The notes beneath the pieces were generated by a model. That model was not told where the DNA came from. It saw only the letters and a list, made by a program, of their open reading frames with translations, and ran no database searches. A stretch of DNA of 64,000 bases from Verrucomicrobiota bacterium (lineage in GTDB: Bacteria; Verrucomicrobiota; Verrucomicrobiia; Limisphaerales; UBA11320). The stretch spans positions 1-64,000 of the forward strand of contig JACQFQ010000066.1 of NCBI GenBank assembly GCA_016199985.1. The letters run 5' to 3'. Positions 18,157 to 27,770 of this stretch are shown piece after piece. The first letter of the stretch is position 1. The number at the start of each line of letters is the position of its first letter. The position numbers and the translations under genes are program-made.

Positions 18157-21100
18157 ATGAAGTGCCATCAGCCTTCCCGCGCGCCTCTTCTTTTCTCGCT
18201 TCTCTCCCGTTCCTCTGGCGCCGCTGTTTTTGGATGCCTTGCGTTGGCGGCTTGTCTGGGCCTGTCGCGCGCGGCCGAGGCGGCCAACGCGATTCCGGAC
18301 GTTGAGATCACGGAGTTCCTGGCGGACAATTTCCGCGGCCTGCCGGACGAGGAGGGCAACTTCAACGACTGGATCGAGCTTCACAATGGCTCCAGCGCCC
18401 CGGTTAGCCTCAACGGATGGTACCTGGCGGACAGCCCGGGCAAGCTGACCAAGTGGAAGTTCCCCGACGTGACCTTGAACCCGGACGCGTATCTGATTGT
18501 GTTCGCTTCGGGGAAGAACCGCACCGATCCATTCAGCCCTCTGCACACCAACTTCAAGCTCTCCGCCAAAAGCGGCGGATACCTGGCATTGGTGTGGTCC
18601 GACGGAGCGAGCGTCGTCTCGGCCTACACGAACTATCCCGTCCAGGTCCAGAATGTTTCCTATGGTTTTCCCGCGCAGACGACCGTTGTTCCCCTGATCG
18701 CGACCAATACACCGGCCCTCCTCTACGTGCCCAAGGATGATCAGCTGGCGAAGACCTGGATCGATCCGCGTTTCAACGACGCGGGTTGGACGCCGGTGAG
18801 CAATGGCCTGGGATATGAAACCGACTCCGCGGCGCCCTTTGTTCCGCCCAAGGCCATCGCGGACTCGGTCGCCGAGTACTCCGGCACTCAGGGCGGCAAC
18901 AACTGGTATTACGGCTACTGGGATCGTCGGAATGACGCCGACGGCGTTTACGCCCCCGGCGAGTTCAAGGCTTTCCCGCGGGCCAACGGTCCCGCGTCGG
19001 CCCTTAATTTTTACACGAACAATGTCTGGCGCTGGTTCCCTCCGGCTGAAGCCGTGACGGAGATCACGCGAACCGGCGCGACGGCCACGGGAGACAATGG
19101 GGACGCCCTCCGCCCCAGCCACTGGGCCGTTCGTCGTTGGGTGAGCAAGACCAACTCTCTCGTGCGGATCGCCGGGTTGATAGGCGACGCCACGCGCTGC
19201 GGCGATCTTTCCTCGGGCGACGGAATTACAGGGCGGATCCTTGTCGATGGGGTGGAGATTTTCCGTCAGTCCATCCGGCAGAACGGAATGACCTACTCCG
19301 TCACGACCCAGTTGGCCAAGGACGCGCTGGTTGATTTCGTGATCGATCCCGGATCCTCGGCGAACGATGTCTGCGACAGCGCCACGTTCACCGCGAGCAT
19401 TACCGTGACCATTCCGGCGATGCAGTTGGTCGCCGACAGCATGGCCGACTGGTCGGACTCCGGCGAACAAGGCGCGAAGAACTGGTATTACGGCCTGTAC
19501 GATCGAGCCATTGACCAGGTCGCGAATTACCAGACAAATGACTTCAGCCTTTTTCCGGACAGCTTTTGGAACGGAGTGGAATGGGCTTGGCTGAACGGCA
19601 ACCCGCCCTATGACAAGATCGGGCGGCAGACAGCGCATCCGAACGGGTCCACAAGCGCTGGAGGCGAACACTGGATGATCCGCCGGTGGGTGAGCGAGGT
19701 CACGGGCACGCTATTGGTGGACTATCATCTCGGGAAATCGGTTTCCGGCGGCGGCGGCCTCACGGCGCGGGTGTTTCTCAAAGGGGCTTCCAAGGACAGC
19801 GCCGGGATCTCCGGCGCCAACCTCGCGGGCACCAACCGGACGGTGACCCTGACCGGCGTTCAAGCGGGCGATCCGATCGACTTCGCCATCGACCCGACGG
19901 GCCCTGGCAGCGCCGACGACGCTTTCGATGAGGCTGTGTTCGATGTTCGCATTTACGGCAACGCGAATCTGAGCCCGTATATTCTCTCCGACGTGAAGTC
20001 CGCGATGCAGGGAGTGAATTCATCGGCCTACGTCCGGATGCCGTTCAACGCCGCGAGCCCGGGCCTCCTGGACACCCTCGCGCTTCGCATGCGCTACGAC
20101 TCCGGGTTTATCGCTTATCTCAATGGCGTTGAAGTGCTCCTCCGCAACGCTCCCGCCGACGCGACATGGAACGCCGTTGCGATGGTGGAGCGTCCCGATT
20201 CCGAAGTGGCGCTCTACGAGTCCTTCGATTTGTCAGGCAGCCATGGCTTGTTGCAACCGGGCAACAATGTGCTGGCCATCCATCTGATGAACTCGTCGGC
20301 GGCCGACTCCGACGCGCTTCTCCAGGCAACCCTGACCGGGAGTTACTTCACGACGGATCCGAGCGCGCAGCGTTATTTTGGGCCTCCTACTCCGGGCGCC
20401 GCGAACGGATTCGGGGGCACAAACCTGGGCCCGCTCGTTTTTGACGTCACTCACAAGCCCTCCACATTAAATCCCGGAGACGACCTGCTCGTCAGCGCTC
20501 GAGTTCTGCGGAGCTTCAACGACGTCGCTTCGGTTCAGTTGGTTTACCGCGTGATGTACGCCGCCGAGGTCGCGGTTCCGATGATGGACGACGGGAAGCA
20601 TGGCGATGGGCTTGCGGGCGACGGCTTGTATGGCGCGACCATCCCGGCGAGCGCCTATAAAGCGGGGCAGATGGTGCGCTATTTCGTTCGCGCGGTGGAC
20701 GTGAATACGAACCTCACCCGAGATCCCGTGGCTCTGAAGAAGGTGACGCCTCCCGAAAAGAAACCCGAATACTGGGGGACGATGGTCACCGATCCCTCAC
20801 TCCACGATCTGGTCCCCGTCTTCTACTGGTTCTCAGCAACGCCCGGGACAGGGGCGGCGGACAACGGGGGCAGCGGCTCGATCTTCTATAACGGTCAATT
20901 CTTCGACAACGTGCGGTTCACGGTTCACGGCCAGTCCAGCTCCGGATTCGCGAAGCACAGCTGGAACGTGGACCTGAACTCGGGTTACCAGATGGTGTGG
21001 GATCCCTCGGCGCCCTCCATCCACGACATCAACCTGATGACGACCTACCCCGACAAGCTGAAGATGAGAAACATGCTCGCCTATGGCACTTATCGCGACG

Positions 21101-24100
21101 CGGGCACGGCCTATCACTTCGTGTTTCCCATTCGCGTTCAGGTGAACGGGTTGTTTGCGGGCGATTACCATTTCATGGAGAACGGCGATGACAAGTTTCT
21201 CGAACGACTGGGCCTGGATCCGAATGGCGCGCTCTACAAAATGTACAGCACGTTCGACAGCCCAGATGGGGAGAAAAAAACCCGCCGAGCCGATGGCATC
21301 GCGGACCTGACGGAGTTCAACGTGGGGATGGGTCTTTCGGGCGCCGCGCTGTTCACCTACATGTACGACAACCTGAATATCCCCGAACTGGTGAACTATC
21401 TTGCGGCGATGACCATCACGGGAAACACCGATTGTTGTCACAAGAACTACTACTTTTACAGGGACACGTTGGGCAGCGGGGAGTGGAGCATGTTTCCATG
21501 GGATCAGGATCTGAGTTTCGGCCGGGTCTGGACCGGCGGTCCGACTTATTGGGATTCCACCCTGCATCCGGATACGCAGTTGCAAATCGGCGGCAATAAC
21601 CGGGTGCCGTCGTCGATTTTTAACAATGATCTGTTCAACCAGATGTATCTGCGGCGTCTCCGCACTCTGATGGATGAGTTGATGCAGACCAACGGATCTC
21701 CGGCCCACTTGCTGAAGTATGAGCGTGTCGTCGACTACTGGACACCCAAACTCCAGCCGCTCTTCGATCCCGATTTTGCTAAGTGGGGGACATTCAGCGG
21801 CAATTCGGACAGCGGGTCCGAGCATGACAACACGGACAAGCAATCGGTCGAGGACGCCGCGAACATCTTCAAGTATCAGTACATGCCCGCGCGCCGAACT
21901 TACCTGGCGGCGCAGAGCGTGATTCCCAAACAACAGCCTGTCTCGCCGGGGTTGTTGATTGGCGCCATTGAATACAATCCGGCCTCGGGGAACCAGGACG
22001 AGGAGTTCTTCACGATCGTCAACACCAATAAGTACTGGGTCGACATCTCCCACTGGAAGATCCAGGGCGCGGTCACGATGCAGTTCCAGGGCGGAACGGT
22101 CCTCCCCACGAACAGCGTTCTCTACGTCTCTCCGAATGTTCGCGCGTTCCGCGCGCGATCTGTTTCGCCTCATGGCGGACAGCGCCTTTTCGTTCAGGGC
22201 AATTATCAGGGCCACCTCTCGGCCCGGGGCGAAATGATTCAGCTGGTCGACACCGCCGGAAACATTCAGTCCAACACGAATTATCCCGGAGCCGCGAGCG
22301 CTTCGCAGAACGCCCTCCGCATCACCGAGATCATGTATCACCCGGCTCCCGCGCCCGCGGGGAGCATCTATGCCAGCGATGATTTCGAGTATGTCGAGCT
22401 CAAGAACATCGGCGCCGCCGCGCTCCCCTTCGCCGGCGTGAAGTTCCTTTCTGGAATCACCTTCGACTTCACCGCCTCTCCGGTTTCTTCGCTCGCCGCC
22501 GGACAGGCCGTGCTGATCGTGAGGAACAAGGCGGCGTTCGCCAGTCGCTATCCCGCCGGCAAGACGATCGCGGGTGAATACACGGGGACGCTGTCCGACA
22601 ACGGAGAGCGCATCCATCTGGCGGACGCGAGCAACGAGACGATTCTCGACTTCACCTACAACAACTCTTGGTATCCCGTCACGGACGGCCCGGGGTTCTC
22701 ACTGGTCATCGTGGATGAGAAAGCCGGCTTCGACACCTGGGGCTTGAAGGAAAGCTGGCGTCCCAGCGGCGCCATACAGGGCTCGCCGGGCGAGGGAGAT
22801 CCGACGCCCCAAGGCATCCCCGGGGTCGTGATCAACGAGATTCTCGCCCACAGCGAAATCTCGGATCCGGTCGGGGGCGATTTGATCGAGCTCCTCAATC
22901 CGACCGCCGAGAACGCCGACGTGAGCCGATGGTATCTCACCGACGACTTCGCCACGCCCAGGAAGTTCCAGATCCCGGCGAACACCATCATTGCTCCCGG
23001 CGGCTATCTGGCTTTCCGCGAGAAGCAATTCGGCGGCGGCGCGGTCCCGTTCAAGCTAGGGGCTGATGGAGACGACGTGTATCTGTTTTCCGCCGACGCT
23101 GCCGGAACGCTCACGGGCTACGTCACCGGCTACACATTCGGGGCCTCGCTCGACGGCGTCAGCTTCGGCCGCCATACCAATAGCGTGGGGCAGATTCATT
23201 TCACCGCGCAGAAGAGCGTCACCGCCGGGACGGTCAACAGCGGGCCCGCGGTCGGACCGATTGTGATTTCTGAACTCATGTATCACCCGCTGGAGACGGA
23301 GGAGGGTCTGCAGCAGGATCGGCTGGAATACATCGAGCTGAGGAATATCACGGACAAGCCCGTGCCCCTGTTCCATCCCGAGCAGCCTACGAACACCTGG
23401 CGCCTGACGGGAGGCGTGCAGCTGGATTTCCCCACGAATCTCACCGTGCCGGCGAACGGCATCCTGATGGCTGTGAACTTCAACCCGGTTGGCAACCCTG
23501 AGGCGCTCGCCGCGTTTAGGACCGCCTATGGCACGCCGTCACAAGCGACGCTCATCGGGCCTTACAATGGCAGCCTGGGGAACAAGTCGGAAGCCATCGC
23601 GCTTTATCAACCGGATTTGGCGCCCACCAACGCGCCTGCGCCCTATGTCCTGGCGGACTGGGTGGACTACAAGGACAGCGCTCCGTGGCCCGTCCTCGCG
23701 GATGGGTTCGGCGCCGCGCTCCTTCGCAAGCCGCTTACCGCCTACGGCAATGATCCCGCAAGCTGGATCGCCGCGAAGCCTTCCCCTGGCTACGAGGAAT
23801 CGGCCTCCGCGCCGCCGACGATCACTGCGCAGCCAACGAGCGGTCCCTCGCCTCTGGTGGGCGGCGACTTCCAGCTCACCGTGGGCGCATCGGGCGATGG
23901 CCCTGTCGCGTATCAATGGTTTCTGAATCAGCTCCCTGTCCCTGGCGCGACACAGTCCACCCTGACTCGTCAAGCGGTTCGGTTGATTCAGTGGGGCAAC
24001 TATCAGGCCGTGGTCATGAACCCTGCGGGCGCCGTCATCAGCTCGAATGCTTTGGTCATCCCGCGACAGGGCGTGGTCATCATGAGGCAGCCTGTCGGAC

Positions 24101-25512
24101 GTAGCATTCTTGTGGGGAGCAACGCCACGTTTGGCGTGGTCGCGGTTGGGGCGGGCAAGCTCCGCTACCAATGGCTCTTCAATGGACTGAAGATCGATGG
24201 CGCCGTGAACACCAACTACGTCCTAAAGGGGGCTGTGACCGCCAATGAAGGACGCTATCAGGTTCGTGTGACCGACGACAATGGCAGCATCGACAGCGTC
24301 GGCGCTGATCTTCTCATCTATGATCGTCCGCAGATCATCTCGCAGCCTCAGCCGGTGCTGGTTCTGGCGGGCGAGGACGCCACCTTCGCCGTCAGGGTGT
24401 CCGGGCGAGCGCCTTTTGGTTACAAGTGGTCCCGCCAGGCCACTTCGCGAACCAACGAGCTGCTTTCGCCGAATCCCTTCAGCGTTTTCACGGTCCGGAA
24501 CGTTTCCCTCACCCTCACCGGAAACTACGCCGTCACCATCACAAATATCGCGGGCGCCTCGACGAGCAGCGCGCCCGCGTTGCTCACCTTGCTGCTGGAC
24601 ACCGACAACGACCGCTTGCCCGACGTGTGGGAGAACGCCTATGGGCTGAATCCAGCGGATCCCTCGGACGCGTCCCTGGACTCCGATGGCGATGGCGTCT
24701 CCAACCTCGATGAGTACCGCGCCGGCACGAATCCCAGGGATAAAGAGAGCTATCTCAAGATCGATCGATTCTCGAAGGGAGCCGATCTGACCGTTGTTGA
24801 GTTCTATGCGCAGTCCAACCGAACCTATACCGTCGAATTCCGGGAATCGGTGAGCGGCGGGGTTTGGCAAACTTTGTCCAATGTGATGGTGCAGACAACG
24901 GGGCGCGTGGAGCGGGTTGTCGATCCGTACCCGGAAGCCTCAGGACGCATTTATCGGCTTGCCGCGCCCGCCTATGTTGATCGTCCCGTCCGCTCGCCTG
25001 TGATCCTCGATTCCCCCAACTCGGTGCGCGCGCTGAAGGGGACGCCAGTCGCCCTCTCGGTTGTGGCCAGCGGTCGGGGGGCGATCTCTTATCAGTGGTT
25101 GAAGAACGGCCAGACGATCCCCGGCGCCACCGATTCCCGGCTCTCCTTCGGATCGATTCAGCCTGGTGATCAGGGCGTCTACTCCGTGCAGGTCACGGAC
25201 GAGACCGGATCCGTGGTGAGCCAGCCCGCGACTTTGGTCGTGCTGGAGGCGCCGGTGATCCTGGAAGCCCTGCGGAGCATGACCGCCCCGGTGGACGGCC
25301 AGGCGTCGTTCCAGGTGAAGGCGACGGGCAACGCTCCGCTGCGGTACTTCTGGACGCTCAACGGCGTCCTGATTCCTGGGGCGACAGCCCAGACCCTGAC
25401 CGTGACGCCGGTGCGACGCGAGGACGCGGGAAGCTATGCCGTCATCGTGCGGCATACCACGCCCAACGGCGTCGTCAGCGTCGAGGCCGAAGCGGAGTTG
25501 ACGGTGCAGTAG
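18157..25512 (+). CDS. Giant secreted protein: LTD, CotH and Ig-like domains (2451 aa)
   Basis: The signal peptide (AAVFGCLALAACLGLSRAAEA) is followed by a lamin-tail-like domain (LTD, from about residue 49; VEITEFLADNF, NDWIELHNGS). Two related beta units with NWYYGYWDRR and NWYYGLYDRA come next (about 248 and 442). The CotH domain covers about 915-1250, with TVHGQSSSGFAKHSWNVDL, the helix FLERLGLDPNGALYKM, and PWDQDLSFGRVW, the position of the CotH metal-binding Asp pair. Four more LTDs follow (from about 1266, 1387, 1557 and 1702), then three Ig-like domains (about 1887-2140), calcium-type repeats (LDSDGDGVSNLDEYRAGTNP, about 2165), the shared beta-module, and two more Ig-like domains. ATG 18157 was chosen because it starts the signal peptide. 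It is probably a cell-surface or matrix protein; partner and function are unknown. Confidence 0.88.
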   Translation: MKCHQPSRAPLLFSLLSRSSGAAVFGCLALAACLGLSRAAEAANAIPDVEITEFLADNFRGLPDEEGNFNDWIELHNGSSAPVSLNGWYLADSPGKLTKWKFPDVTLNPDAYLIVFASGKNRTDPFSPLHTNFKLSAKSGGYLALVWSDGASVVSAYTNYPVQVQNVSYGFPAQTTVVPLIATNTPALLYVPKDDQLAKTWIDPRFNDAGWTPVSNGLGYETDSAAPFVPPKAIADSVAEYSGTQGGNNWYYGYWDRRNDADGVYAPGEFKAFPRANGPASALNFYTNNVWRWFPPAEAVTEITRTGATATGDNGDALRPSHWAVRRWVSKTNSLVRIAGLIGDATRCGDLSSGDGITGRILVDGVEIFRQSIRQNGMTYSVTTQLAKDALVDFVIDPGSSANDVCDSATFTASITVTIPAMQLVADSMADWSDSGEQGAKNWYYGLYDRAIDQVANYQTNDFSLFPDSFWNGVEWAWLNGNPPYDKIGRQTAHPNGSTSAGGEHWMIRRWVSEVTGTLLVDYHLGKSVSGGGGLTARVFLKGASKDSAGISGANLAGTNRTVTLTGVQAGDPIDFAIDPTGPGSADDAFDEAVFDVRIYGNANLSPYILSDVKSAMQGVNSSAYVRMPFNAASPGLLDTLALRMRYDSGFIAYLNGVEVLLRNAPADATWNAVAMVERPDSEVALYESFDLSGSHGLLQPGNNVLAIHLMNSSAADSDALLQATLTGSYFTTDPSAQRYFGPPTPGAANGFGGTNLGPLVFDVTHKPSTLNPGDDLLVSARVLRSFNDVASVQLVYRVMYAAEVAVPMMDDGKHGDGLAGDGLYGATIPASAYKAGQMVRYFVRAVDVNTNLTRDPVALKKVTPPEKKPEYWGTMVTDPSLHDLVPVFYWFSATPGTGAADNGGSGSIFYNGQFFDNVRFTVHGQSSSGFAKHSWNVDLNSGYQMVWDPSAPSIHDINLMTTYPDKLKMRNMLAYGTYRDAGTAYHFVFPIRVQVNGLFAGDYHFMENGDDKFLERLGLDPNGALYKMYSTFDSPDGEKKTRRADGIADLTEFNVGMGLSGAALFTYMYDNLNIPELVNYLAAMTITGNTDCCHKNYYFYRDTLGSGEWSMFPWDQDLSFGRVWTGGPTYWDSTLHPDTQLQIGGNNRVPSSIFNNDLFNQMYLRRLRTLMDELMQTNGSPAHLLKYERVVDYWTPKLQPLFDPDFAKWGTFSGNSDSGSEHDNTDKQSVEDAANIFKYQYMPARRTYLAAQSVIPKQQPVSPGLLIGAIEYNPASGNQDEEFFTIVNTNKYWVDISHWKIQGAVTMQFQGGTVLPTNSVLYVSPNVRAFRARSVSPHGGQRLFVQGNYQGHLSARGEMIQLVDTAGNIQSNTNYPGAASASQNALRITEIMYHPAPAPAGSIYASDDFEYVELKNIGAAALPFAGVKFLSGITFDFTASPVSSLAAGQAVLIVRNKAAFASRYPAGKTIAGEYTGTLSDNGERIHLADASNETILDFTYNNSWYPVTDGPGFSLVIVDEKAGFDTWGLKESWRPSGAIQGSPGEGDPTPQGIPGVVINEILAHSEISDPVGGDLIELLNPTAENADVSRWYLTDDFATPRKFQIPANTIIAPGGYLAFREKQFGGGAVPFKLGADGDDVYLFSADAAGTLTGYVTGYTFGASLDGVSFGRHTNSVGQIHFTAQKSVTAGTVNSGPAVGPIVISELMYHPLETEEGLQQDRLEYIELRNITDKPVPLFHPEQPTNTWRLTGGVQLDFPTNLTVPANGILMAVNFNPVGNPEALAAFRTAYGTPSQATLIGPYNGSLGNKSEAIALYQPDLAPTNAPAPYVLADWVDYKDSAPWPVLADGFGAALLRKPLTAYGNDPASWIAAKPSPGYEESASAPPTITAQPTSGPSPLVGGDFQLTVGASGDGPVAYQWFLNQLPVPGATQSTLTRQAVRLIQWGNYQAVVMNPAGAVISSNALVIPRQGVVIMRQPVGRSILVGSNATFGVVAVGAGKLRYQWLFNGLKIDGAVNTNYVLKGAVTANEGRYQVRVTDDNGSIDSVGADLLIYDRPQIISQPQPVLVLAGEDATFAVRVSGRAPFGYKWSRQATSRTNELLSPNPFSVFTVRNVSLTLTGNYAVTITNIAGASTSSAPALLTLLLDTDNDRLPDVWENAYGLNPADPSDASLDSDGDGVSNLDEYRAGTNPRDKESYLKIDRFSKGADLTVVEFYAQSNRTYTVEFRESVSGGVWQTLSNVMVQTTGRVERVVDPYPEASGRIYRLAAPAYVDRPVRSPVILDSPNSVRALKGTPVALSVVASGRGAISYQWLKNGQTIPGATDSRLSFGSIQPGDQGVYSVQVTDETGSVVSQPATLVVLEAPVILEALRSMTAPVDGQASFQVKATGNAPLRYFWTLNGVLIPGATAQTLTVTPVRREDAGSYAVIVRHTTPNGVVSVEAEAELTVQ

Positions 25513-25634
25513 CCCGATGGATCTCGAGGACGCGGGACCCACATTTCTGGCCTCCTTGCTGTAGCGCGGGCGGGGCCCATCCCGTCCAAAATTCTATGGC
25601 AATCGGAGCGAGGGCTCGGCACACTCCGCCCCTC

Positions 25635-27029
25635 ATGAATACTGAAGCGACGCCGATGTCTCCGGCCTCTGATGTCGATCGAAGAGAATTTCTCCGTCAG
25701 TCGTCCACAGCCACTCTTCTTGCCTCCCTCGCCGGCGGCGCGCTGACCCGCCTGACGGGTTCCGCGGCCGACCCCGCGCCTCCCGAGAAAAAGCAGACCG
25801 CGCCGGTGTCCATCGGCGTGATTGGGTGCGGCAGCTGGGGTCGCGACACCATCAAGACTCTCGCCCAGTTGATCAACGCCGAGGTGATGGGCGTGTCCGA
25901 CCACTACGAGGCCTTCCTCCGGCGCGGCAAGGAATCAGCCCCCAAGGCGGAGGGCTACAAGGATTACCGCCAGATGTTGGAGAACAAGAGCATCAAGGCC
26001 GTCGTCGTGGCCACTCCCACCCATCAACACAAGCAGGTGGTCCTCGACGCGCTCGCCGCCGGCAAGCATGTCTATTGCGAGGCCCCTCTCGCCAGCACCG
26101 TCGATGACGCGCGCGACATTATTCGCGCCTCGCGCCAGCACTTCGCCCAGGTGTTTCAGCCCGGGCTTCAGCATCGTTCCGATCCGCAGCGTCACTTCCT
26201 CCTTCAGTTTCTGCGCAGCGGCGCCGCCGGCCGCCTGTTCAAGGCGCGATCCCAGTGGCACAAGAAGGACAGCTGGCGTCGCACGTCCCCCAACCCCGAG
26301 CGCGAAAAGGAGCTCAACTGGCGCCTCGACAGCGGTCTGTCCATCGGACTGGCGGGCGAGGTGAGCGTGCAGCATATCGACAACGCGAGCTGGTTCCTCA
26401 AGGAGGAGCCGCTGGCGATCCAGGGGTACGGATCGATCCAGCTGTGGAACGACGGGCGCGAAGTGCCCGACAACGTGCATCTGATCATCGAGTATCCGCA
26501 GCGGGTGCTCCTGGCCCACGAGGCCTGCCTGGGAACCTCGTACGACTCCGACCACGAGACCTACTACGGGGCGGAGAGCGCGGTCCTGCTGCGGAAGAAC
26601 AAGGCATGGATGTTTCGCGAGTCCGACGCGCCGCTGCTCGGCTGGGAGGTCTACGCGCGCAAGGACAAGGACACGTTTTTCGACGAGCTCGGAATCGCCC
26701 TGGTGGCGAACGCGACCAAGCTGGCCGCCCAGGGCGACAAGCCCGTGGAAGAAGCGCCCTACGCCAACACGCCGCTTTACTACGCGCTCGAGGCGTTCCT
26801 CCACAACGTCCACACGATTTCCGACGGCGTCGCCGATTTCACCGAGAACTTTGACGCCACCGACAAGAAGGCGATGAAGGAGTATCTCGACTCCCTGCAC
26901 AAGGCCCTCATGCCGTCCGCGGCTCCCCTGGAAGGATATCGCGCCACGGTGCTCGCGATCGTTGCGAATCAAGCGGCCTTGAAAAACCAGCGCGTGACCA
27001 TCCCGAAAGAGTTGCTCCAGGTTTCCTGA
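25635..27029 (+). CDS. Gfo/Idh/MocA-family oxidoreductase with Tat signal
   Basis: The Tat-type signal (DRREFLRQSSTATLLASLAG) predicts export of a folded, cofactor-loaded enzyme. The NAD(P)-binding Rossmann motif follows (SIGVIGCGSWGRDTI), then a C-terminal domain typical of the family (about 464 residues in all). The usual catalytic motif E-K-P is replaced by E-A-P (HVYCEAPLASTVDDARD), so the conserved lysine is absent. The partner histidine region is seen as SVQHIDNASWFL. Possible starts are ATG 25596, 25635 and 25656; 25635 leaves a short n-region before the twin Arg. The gene stands alone between the giant LTD protein and the YceI-like gene. The substrate, probably a sugar or glycoside, cannot be told. 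Altered chemistry is inferred from the missing Lys. Confidence 0.87.
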   Translation: MNTEATPMSPASDVDRREFLRQSSTATLLASLAGGALTRLTGSAADPAPPEKKQTAPVSIGVIGCGSWGRDTIKTLAQLINAEVMGVSDHYEAFLRRGKESAPKAEGYKDYRQMLENKSIKAVVVATPTHQHKQVVLDALAAGKHVYCEAPLASTVDDARDIIRASRQHFAQVFQPGLQHRSDPQRHFLLQFLRSGAAGRLFKARSQWHKKDSWRRTSPNPEREKELNWRLDSGLSIGLAGEVSVQHIDNASWFLKEEPLAIQGYGSIQLWNDGREVPDNVHLIIEYPQRVLLAHEACLGTSYDSDHETYYGAESAVLLRKNKAWMFRESDAPLLGWEVYARKDKDTFFDELGIALVANATKLAAQGDKPVEEAPYANTPLYYALEAFLHNVHTISDGVADFTENFDATDKKAMKEYLDSLHKALMPSAAPLEGYRATVLAIVANQAALKNQRVTIPKELLQVS

Positions 27030-27095
27030 TCCATTGAATGCGAACCCCTCCGACCTCAGTCTGATCCCTGAATGGCATATCGCCTGAACCGTTCC

Positions 27096-27752
27096 ATGAA
27101 ACACTCCAACCTACGCTCCTGCGTCCCTCACGCCCTCGCCGCCTTCCTCCTTGCGGGGGGCCTTGCGGCTTCCGCCCAGTCTCTCACCCTCTACAAAGCC
27201 CAATCCTCGGGCAGCTCGGTGAAGATTGACGGCAGCTCGACCATTCACAATTGGACAGTTGAAGGGAAGATCATCGGCGGCCAGTTTGAGGTGGACCCCG
27301 CGTTTCCGCTCGGCGGAACGCCTCCGGCGGGGAAGGTGAACGCGAAGGCGAAGGCCACCATCCCCGTGCGCTCGCTGAAAAGCGGCAAAGCCACCATGGA
27401 CGACGTGATGCAGGAGCACATGAAGGCGAAGGAGTTTCCCAAGATCGACTATGAATTGGTGGGAATGAACCTGAAGGACAGCCCCAAGTCCGCCAGCGAT
27501 CCGCTGATGTTCGACGCGCAGGGGAAGCTGACGATCTCTGGCGTCACTCGGACCAACGCGATGCTGGTGACCTGCGATCGCGCCGACGTTTCCAAGCTGA
27601 AGTTCAAGAGCGTCGCCAACCTGAAGATGACCGATTACGGCATCTCGCCGCCCGCTCCCAACATCGCGCTCGGGCTCATCAAGACCGGCGATGACATCAA
27701 GGTGACCATCGAGTGGGTGACCGTCCTGCCCAAGCCCGACGGCGACAAGTAG
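27096..27752 (+). CDS. YceI-like periplasmic lipid-binding protein
   Basis: A clear signal peptide (ALAAFLLAGGLAASAQS) precedes a YceI/lipocalin-like beta-barrel. The characteristic opening is present (VKIDGSSTIHNWTVEGKIIG), as is the middle segment (MDDVMQEHMKAKEFPKIDYE) and the later strand ISGVTRTNAM. YceI proteins hold isoprenoid chains such as polyprenyl quinone relatives in an inner pocket. The 218-residue length fits. ATG 27096 is preferred to ATG 27072, which would only lengthen the n-region. A small gap (18 bases) separates it from the SGNH hydrolase gene, so they may be co-transcribed. The ligand is unknown. Confidence 0.88.
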   Translation: MKHSNLRSCVPHALAAFLLAGGLAASAQSLTLYKAQSSGSSVKIDGSSTIHNWTVEGKIIGGQFEVDPAFPLGGTPPAGKVNAKAKATIPVRSLKSGKATMDDVMQEHMKAKEFPKIDYELVGMNLKDSPKSASDPLMFDAQGKLTISGVTRTNAMLVTCDRADVSKLKFKSVANLKMTDYGISPPAPNIALGLIKTGDDIKVTIEWVTVLPKPDGDK

Positions 27753-27770
27753 TCCTCCTCCTTTCTCCGT

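Noticed and set aside
16678..19671. A 997-codon - strand frame spanning the NADH dehydrogenase and the start of the giant LTD protein
   Set aside because: It crosses two clear + strand genes and an intergenic promoter region and shows no domain of its own.
21285..21300. An A-rich run (GAGAAAAAAACCCG) inside the giant LTD/CotH gene as a possible frameshift site
   Set aside because: The reading frame continues intact for more than 4 kb on both sides with domain homology preserved, so there is no sign of programmed shifting.
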